32,875 nucleotides of DNA from Synechococcaceae bacterium WB8_1B_136 (GTDB lineage: Bacteria; Cyanobacteriota; Cyanobacteriia; PCC-6307; Cyanobiaceae). A program made the position numbers and the translations under genes. The stretch is from positions 1 to 32,875 of the forward strand of contig RGNC01000003.1 of assembly GCA_010029175.1 (NCBI GenBank). Direction: 5' to 3'. The notes below the pieces were generated by a model. The model was not told where the DNA came from. It did no database searches and saw only the letters and a list, made by a program, of their open reading frames with translations. The first letter of the stretch is position 1, and the number at the start of each line of letters is the position of its first letter. Below are positions 28,133 to 32,875 of the stretch, piece after piece.

Positions 28133-28459
28133 TCAGAACCGGGCCATGGCAGTGATCTTGCCCAGCTTCTCGGCGTCGAGGCCCTGGAGCTCCTCAGGCT
28201 GCAACAGTCCTTCCTTGATCAAACTGGCGAAGGTGAACAGCAGGCCCTCAAAGCGGAAATCGAAGCGTCCTTCGATCACGTGGCGTTGAATGCTGATGAA
28301 GTCGTGGAGTTGCCACACCGCTTCCGCGCCCGCGAGCTCGACGGCCTGCAGTTTGATGGCGGCGATCAAGCCCGCCACAGCGCGGGTGTAGGCCTGCTCA
28401 AAAGCAACCCGCGCCACGGTTTGCTCCTCTTCTGTCCAGCCGACAAGGGTGATGTCCAT
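28133..28459 (-). CDS. frp: Fluorescence recovery protein (FRP)
   Basis: 108 aa; VWQLHDFISIQRHVIEGRFDFRFEGLLFTFASLIKEGLLQPEELQGLDAEKLGKI aligns with remembered Synechocystis Slr1964 (LWKLHDFLSAKRHEIDGKYDDR...); downstream of ocp-crtW. Confidence 0.88.
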   Translation of the reverse strand: MDITLVGWTEEEQTVARVAFEQAYTRAVAGLIAAIKLQAVELAGAEAVWQLHDFISIQRHVIEGRFDFRFEGLLFTFASLIKEGLLQPEELQGLDAEKLGKITAMARF

Positions 28460-28481
28460 GTTGGGACGCTACTGCGCCGCA

Positions 28482-29174
28482 TCAGGCGCCGCGAGCCTGA
28501 GGCAACTGGTGCCAGGCCAGTTCTGGCGCCTGATGGTGCTCGAGGTGGTACCCGAAGTGATAGCAGGCCAGCAGCGAAAGCCAGGTCGGCAGCTCCAGGC
28601 TGGCCGCCCGGTGCGGATTGCTATTGGAGGCGGGGTTGCGATGGGGGAGGTAGGTGCCCACCACAAACAGCTGCAGGGAACTCAGCAGCAGCGGCACGGT
28701 GCACAGCAGCAACACCGCCCCCGCTGAACTCAGCAGGGCCAGCAGGCCCCAACCAGCCAGCAGCCCAGCCATCTGCAGCGGGCGCAGGTAGCCCGCCATG
28801 AACCTGGCGTACCAGGCCAGAGGGTTGGGCTGCCCCGGGCCATGAAAGTCAGGGTCGAGCCGGGAACCGGAATGGCGATGGTGCTGCTGATGCTTGCGCC
28901 GCAGAGGCGCGAAGCCCAGGCAGCCATAGAGCCCCAGGGCCAGCTGCCCCATGCCGTCATTGAGTGCAGGCCGCTCAGGCAGCAACACCCCATGCATGGC
29001 GTCGTGGCCAACGATGAACAGCCCCGTCTGCAGGAGTGTGCGCCCCAGCACCAGCCCCAGCAGTGCCAGCGGGGCAAGTTGGCTGAGGTCTGCCCAGAGC
29101 AGGCCAAGGCTGGCGAGCCAACCCAGAAGGATCAGCCCTGCCAGCACGAGCCCCCGACGGGTGGGGCTGCTCAA
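28482..29174 (-). CDS. crtW: Beta-carotene ketolase, CrtW type
   Basis: Histidine motifs VGHDAMHG, RKHQQHHRHSG, FGYHLEHHQAPELAWHQLP of the desaturase-fold ketolases; between ocp and frp. Confidence 0.87.
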   Translation of the reverse strand: MSSPTRRGLVLAGLILLGWLASLGLLWADLSQLAPLALLGLVLGRTLLQTGLFIVGHDAMHGVLLPERPALNDGMGQLALGLYGCLGFAPLRRKHQQHHRHSGSRLDPDFHGPGQPNPLAWYARFMAGYLRPLQMAGLLAGWGLLALLSSAGAVLLLCTVPLLLSSLQLFVVGTYLPHRNPASNSNPHRAASLELPTWLSLLACYHFGYHLEHHQAPELAWHQLPQARGA

Positions 29175-30124
29175 CGGGCGAACTTGAGCAGTTCCGCAGG
29201 CGAAGCCAGCAGATCGATGGCCACGAAGTAGATCTTGCCCTCTGGATTCAGCAGGAAGCGCCAGGCCACGTTCATGCCGATGCCGGCACCGAACCAGGGG
29301 GTCTGCACCTTGCCGGTCACCTTGATCTGGGTGTAGCCATCCTCACTGGGCTCGGCGTAGCCCCGTTCCGGCAGCAGGCGCAGGTTCTGGCAATCCTCGC
29401 GGAAGAAGCGCAGGATCGCCTCGGTGCCCACGATCGGTTTCTGGAAAGGAGGCTGCAGGGCGCCATCCGCCAGGAACAGCTGGATCAGGTTGTCGAAATC
29501 GTTGGCGTTCAGCAGATCCATGTAGCTGTTCACCGTGGGGTTGATCACCCCCTCGATGAACACCTTCTTGCGACTGGCCTCCGGGGTCGGCGCCACCACC
29601 GGCTCCGCTACCCGCTGGCCCTCACCCTTGGCGGGGTCGTATCCCATGTCCACCACGAAGTTGCGCAGCAGGGTGATCTGCTGGCCCTGTTCCACGCCCT
29701 TCACGGAACTGAGCACCGAGGCCGCGTTGGCCGACAGCTGATAGCCCTCGGGGATGGGGGCCACGATGCCTGCCGCCATCCACTGGCCCAGCTGATACCA
29801 GAAACCCAGCTTGATGTTCACCGACCAGTTGGCGTAGGTGCGCCCGATCGGGGTGTCGCTTCGGTTGGCCAGATCGCACATCACCTGGCTCTGCTCGCTG
29901 AAGCCCATGGCCTTGATCTGGTTGAGCACCGGCTCGGCGAACTGCATCCGCGCCGCACCGGGTGCCGCCACGGTGATGGTGGTGCCCATCTCCAGGTAGG
30001 CGTACCAGATCAGAGCCAGCTGATCTTCAGCGCTGAGCAGACGGAAGCGCGCGGTGATGGCGGGCACCACGTCCGCTGCGAGGGTGTCCGGAAAGATCCG
30101 GGTGGCCTTCTCAAGCGTGAACAT
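29171..30124 (-). CDS. ocp: Orange carotenoid protein (OCP)
   Basis: Full-length N-terminal carotenoid domain (ARFRLLSAEDQLALIWYAYLEMG) and C-terminal NTF2-like domain (MDLLNANDFDNLIQLFLADGALQPPFQKPIVG...VKVQ-type TGKVQTPWFG...FVAIDLLASPAELLKFAR). Confidence 0.97.
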   Translation of the reverse strand: MFTLEKATRIFPDTLAADVVPAITARFRLLSAEDQLALIWYAYLEMGTTITVAAPGAARMQFAEPVLNQIKAMGFSEQSQVMCDLANRSDTPIGRTYANWSVNIKLGFWYQLGQWMAAGIVAPIPEGYQLSANAASVLSSVKGVEQGQQITLLRNFVVDMGYDPAKGEGQRVAEPVVAPTPEASRKKVFIEGVINPTVNSYMDLLNANDFDNLIQLFLADGALQPPFQKPIVGTEAILRFFREDCQNLRLLPERGYAEPSEDGYTQIKVTGKVQTPWFGAGIGMNVAWRFLLNPEGKIYFVAIDLLASPAELLKFAR

Positions 30125-30265
30125 CGGCAGGGCTCATCTGTTAAAGAGTCTTACAGATCCTAGGTGACTGCCGGGCGGTCTGGCTCGCTGGGTGCTAATC
30201 AGGCGCGCTTTTGCCTGCTCGCCGCTGCCGTTGAGTTCGGCGCGGTGATGCCTGGGTGGCCTTGA

Positions 30266-31006
30266 ATGGGGGCCCTGGTGCTGGTTCCGGTGCGTCCCTG
30301 GAGCTCCATCCCCATCGCTCCGGTTGATGAGCCGCTGGAGATGCTGCCCTCCGAGTTGCTGCGGATCGAGCCCCATCCCTATGCCGCCGTGGGCGCTCCG
30401 TATGGCGATGGGGCCTCGCCATTCCGGCTGCGGCAGCAGGTGGTGGCACGTCTGCTCCAGGCCCAGACCTGCCTGCAGCAGCAGCAGCCCCAGTGGCGTC
30501 TGGCGATTTTCGATGCCTGGCGCCCTCTGGCGGTTCAGCGGTTCATGGTGGAGCACGCCATCCAGCAGGAGTGCGACGCAAGGGGCATCCACCACCAGCT
30601 GCCCTCCCCTGAGCGGGATGCGGTGGTGGCCGAAGTAGGGCGCTTCTGGGCTCCGCCCTGTGAGGATCCGGCAATGCCACCGCCCCACAGCACCGGTGCG
30701 GCGGTGGATCTCACCCTGGCCTGCCTCGACGGCCAGTTGCTCGATCTGGGTTCCCCGATTGATGCCATCGGTGCTGTCTCGGAACCCGACCACTACCGCC
30801 GCGTTGCCGAGCGCAGCGCTGCCGGCGATGGGCGCACCCGGGCGCTGCTGTTTGATCAGCGCCGCGATCTGCTGCGGCAGGTGATGGAGGATGCCGGCTT
30901 CGCCCGGCATCCCAATGAGTGGTGGCACTTCAGCTGGGGGGATCAGCTATGGGCCTGGCGCACGGGCAGCCCGCAGGCGCGCTATGGCCGGTGGCAGGGG
31001 GGCTGA
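30266..31006 (+). CDS. D-alanyl-D-alanine dipeptidase family protein (peptidase M15D, VanX-like)
   Basis: IFDAWRPLAVQ, PPHSTGAAVDLTL (SxHxxGxAxD-like), NEWWHFSWGDQLWAW motifs. Confidence 0.85.
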   Translation: MGALVLVPVRPWSSIPIAPVDEPLEMLPSELLRIEPHPYAAVGAPYGDGASPFRLRQQVVARLLQAQTCLQQQQPQWRLAIFDAWRPLAVQRFMVEHAIQQECDARGIHHQLPSPERDAVVAEVGRFWAPPCEDPAMPPPHSTGAAVDLTLACLDGQLLDLGSPIDAIGAVSEPDHYRRVAERSAAGDGRTRALLFDQRRDLLRQVMEDAGFARHPNEWWHFSWGDQLWAWRTGSPQARYGRWQGG

Positions 31007-31015
31007 GGAGGTGCT

Positions 31016-31369
31016 TCAGCGATCCAGGCCGAGACTTTCGGCCAGGGCCTGCGCCTGCTCCTTGCTCATCAACCCCGAAGTGATGCAGCGGTTGATGCTG
31101 CTCACCGTCAGGTCGCGCTGCAGCCGTTGCAACTGGGCTACCACCGCCGGAGATTCCTCCTGGTAGGCCCCCAGTTGCTGGCGGTAGGCGGCCTGCATCA
31201 GCTCCGGCCTGCAGGTGGTGGGGTCGGGGTTGTACTCCCTGGGGGTGGAGGCTGGTGGCGCCGGCACCCCCTGGCGCGACTGGGCCCTGCTGCCCGTCGG
31301 CCACAGCAGTCCAACCGCCACCAGCACCGCCAGCCAGCCGGCCTGGCCCGCCATGGGGCCCACGCTCAT
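31016..31369 (-). CDS. Small secreted hypothetical protein
   Basis: 117 aa; signal-peptide-like MSVGPMAGQAGWLAVLVAVGLLWPTGSRAQ; ATG overlaps the sir stop. Confidence 0.6.
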   Translation of the reverse strand: MSVGPMAGQAGWLAVLVAVGLLWPTGSRAQSRQGVPAPPASTPREYNPDPTTCRPELMQAAYRQQLGAYQEESPAVVAQLQRLQRDLTVSSINRCITSGLMSKEQAQALAESLGLDR

Positions 31370-32875
31370 GGCTGTGCCAGCAACGCCTGCACGCCGCTGC
31401 GCCCCAGCTTGACCACATGGTCGCCAAAGCTGCGGCGACCGCCGGCCTGCTTCCAGCCCAGCAGCAGCGGCTCGATGGTGGCCTCCAGCGCGTCGAGGGG
31501 CATCCGTTCCAGGTAGGGCTCCGCCAGCCGGCTGAGGTTGGGAGTGCCACCCAGCCAGAGCTGGTATTGGTTGACCCCATCCCCCACCAGTCCCAGCTCC
31601 GCCATGTAGGGGCGGGCGCAGCCGTTGGGGCATCCGGTGATGCGCACCAGGATCGACTTCTCGATCTCCAGGCGTCGCAACTGGCTGTCGAGGCGTTCCA
31701 GCACCGCGGGCAGAATGCGCTCCGCTTCAGTCACCGCCAGCCCACAGAGGGGCAGGGCCGGGCAGGCGATGGCATGGCGTGCCAGGAGGGGCGGTGCCTC
31801 CGGGGTGTCCAGGCCCAGGGCCGTCAGGGCATCACGCACGCTGCCCCGCTGGGCGGTGCCGATGTTGCAGAGCAGCAGGTCCTGGTTGGGAGTGATGCGG
31901 ATCTCCAGTTGGTAGGTCTCCACCAGCTGGCGCAGGCCCCGCTTCAGCTCACCCTGCAGCCGGCCGCAGAGCACCGGGATGCCCACGAACCACTTGCCGG
32001 CGCTCTGGCGGTGCCAGCCGAGGTAGTCCTCCAGCTTGGTTTTCGGCTCCAACCGCAACCCCTTGATCGGGTGGGCGAAGTAGGCCTTCAGCTCCTGTTT
32101 GAACCAGGCGATGCCCCGATCGTGGATCAGGTACTTCATCCGGGCATGGCGCCGGTTGTGGCGGTCGCCGTAGTCGCGCTGCAGGGCCACGATGGCCTGC
32201 ACCAGATCCAGAACATGCTCCGCCGCCACATAACCCAGGGGGTCAGCGGTGCGGGCGAAGGTTTCCTCCTTGTTGTGGGTGCGGCCCATGCCGCCCCCCA
32301 CGTAGACGTTACAACCCTTGAGGGCTCCCGCTGCGTCGGCGAAGGCCACCAGGCCGATGTCCTGGGTGAGCAGATCCACCGAGTTGTCGCCCGGCACCGT
32401 GACCGCCACCTTGAACTTGCGCGGCATGTAGGTGCTGCCGTAGAGGGGTTCCTGGGCATCGCCGCTGAACACGGCACCGTCTCCCTGGCGCAGCCGCACC
32501 TTCTTCACCGGGGTGGTGGGCTTGATGCGATAGCTCAGTTCGCCATCCACCCAGAGATCCAGATAACTGCCCTCAGCGGCGCTCGGGGTGAGCAGGTCGG
32601 CGATGTCGGCGGCCAGCTGCCGCGCCGCCGGATAGGCGCCCTTCTCATAGGGAGCAGCCGGTGCCATCACGTTGCGGTTGATGTCGCCGCAGGCCGCCAG
32701 GGTGGAGCCGAGGGAGCGCACGATCGTGCCGATCACCTGCTTGAGGTGTTCCTTGCGCACGCCGTGCATCTGGAAGGCCTGACGCGTGGTGGCCCGCAGG
32801 GTGCCGTTGCCCAGGCGATCCGCCAGGTCGTCGATGGCGAGATACAGCTGGGCCGGGATGCGACCCCCAGGGCTG
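31366..32875 (-). CDS. sir: Ferredoxin-type sulfite reductase, N-terminus beyond window edge
   Basis: Siroheme/4Fe-4S cysteines CPALPLC and TGCPNGCARPYMAELGLVG; GDINRNVMAPAAPYE, GGGMGRTHNKEETFARTADPLGYV. Confidence 0.92.
   Translation of the reverse strand, partial: SPGGRIPAQLYLAIDDLADRLGNGTLRATTRQAFQMHGVRKEHLKQVIGTIVRSLGSTLAACGDINRNVMAPAAPYEKGAYPAARQLAADIADLLTPSAAEGSYLDLWVDGELSYRIKPTTPVKKVRLRQGDGAVFSGDAQEPLYGSTYMPRKFKVAVTVPGDNSVDLLTQDIGLVAFADAAGALKGCNVYVGGGMGRTHNKEETFARTADPLGYVAAEHVLDLVQAIVALQRDYGDRHNRRHARMKYLIHDRGIAWFKQELKAYFAHPIKGLRLEPKTKLEDYLGWHRQSAGKWFVGIPVLCGRLQGELKRGLRQLVETYQLEIRITPNQDLLLCNIGTAQRGSVRDALTALGLDTPEAPPLLARHAIACPALPLCGLAVTEAERILPAVLERLDSQLRRLEIEKSILVRITGCPNGCARPYMAELGLVGDGVNQYQLWLGGTPNLSRLAEPYLERMPLDALEATIEPLLLGWKQAGGRRSFGDHVVKLGRSGVQALLAQP

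Overview
GC-rich, gene-dense chromosomal window that looks like a picocyanobacterium of the Synechococcus/Cyanobium type. This is inferred from pcyA, OCP/FRP, nrtABCD, DevBCA-type exporter genes and a ferredoxin-type sulfite reductase. No rRNA, tRNA, CRISPR array, transposon or phage was seen. Main blocks from left to right: aminotransferase (partial), tadA, PLP decarboxylase; a bioY-lspA-(FHA+PBP1)-DUF697 GTPase chain with overlapping ends; sipA-like gene; a pair of M16 peptidases; pcyA-devB-devC-devA; a 51-aa basic protein missing from the ORF track; a glycosyltransferase; rpsB-tsf; an apparently frameshifted hypothetical gene; recG; the nitrate transport operon nrtABCD; a group-2-like sigma factor; a DUF6671 gene; the photoprotection operon ocp-crtW-frp; a VanX-like dipeptidase; a small secreted protein; and sir (partial). 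Most of this is known biology. The best candidates for a second look are a pseudoknot-capable leader upstream of rpsB, the ocp-crtW-frp operon with an apparent E244D-type substitution in OCP, the nrtA upstream region (repeats and palindromes but no GTA or TAC trinucleotide, so no canonical NtcA box), the broken gene before recG, and the FHA-PBP1 fusion.
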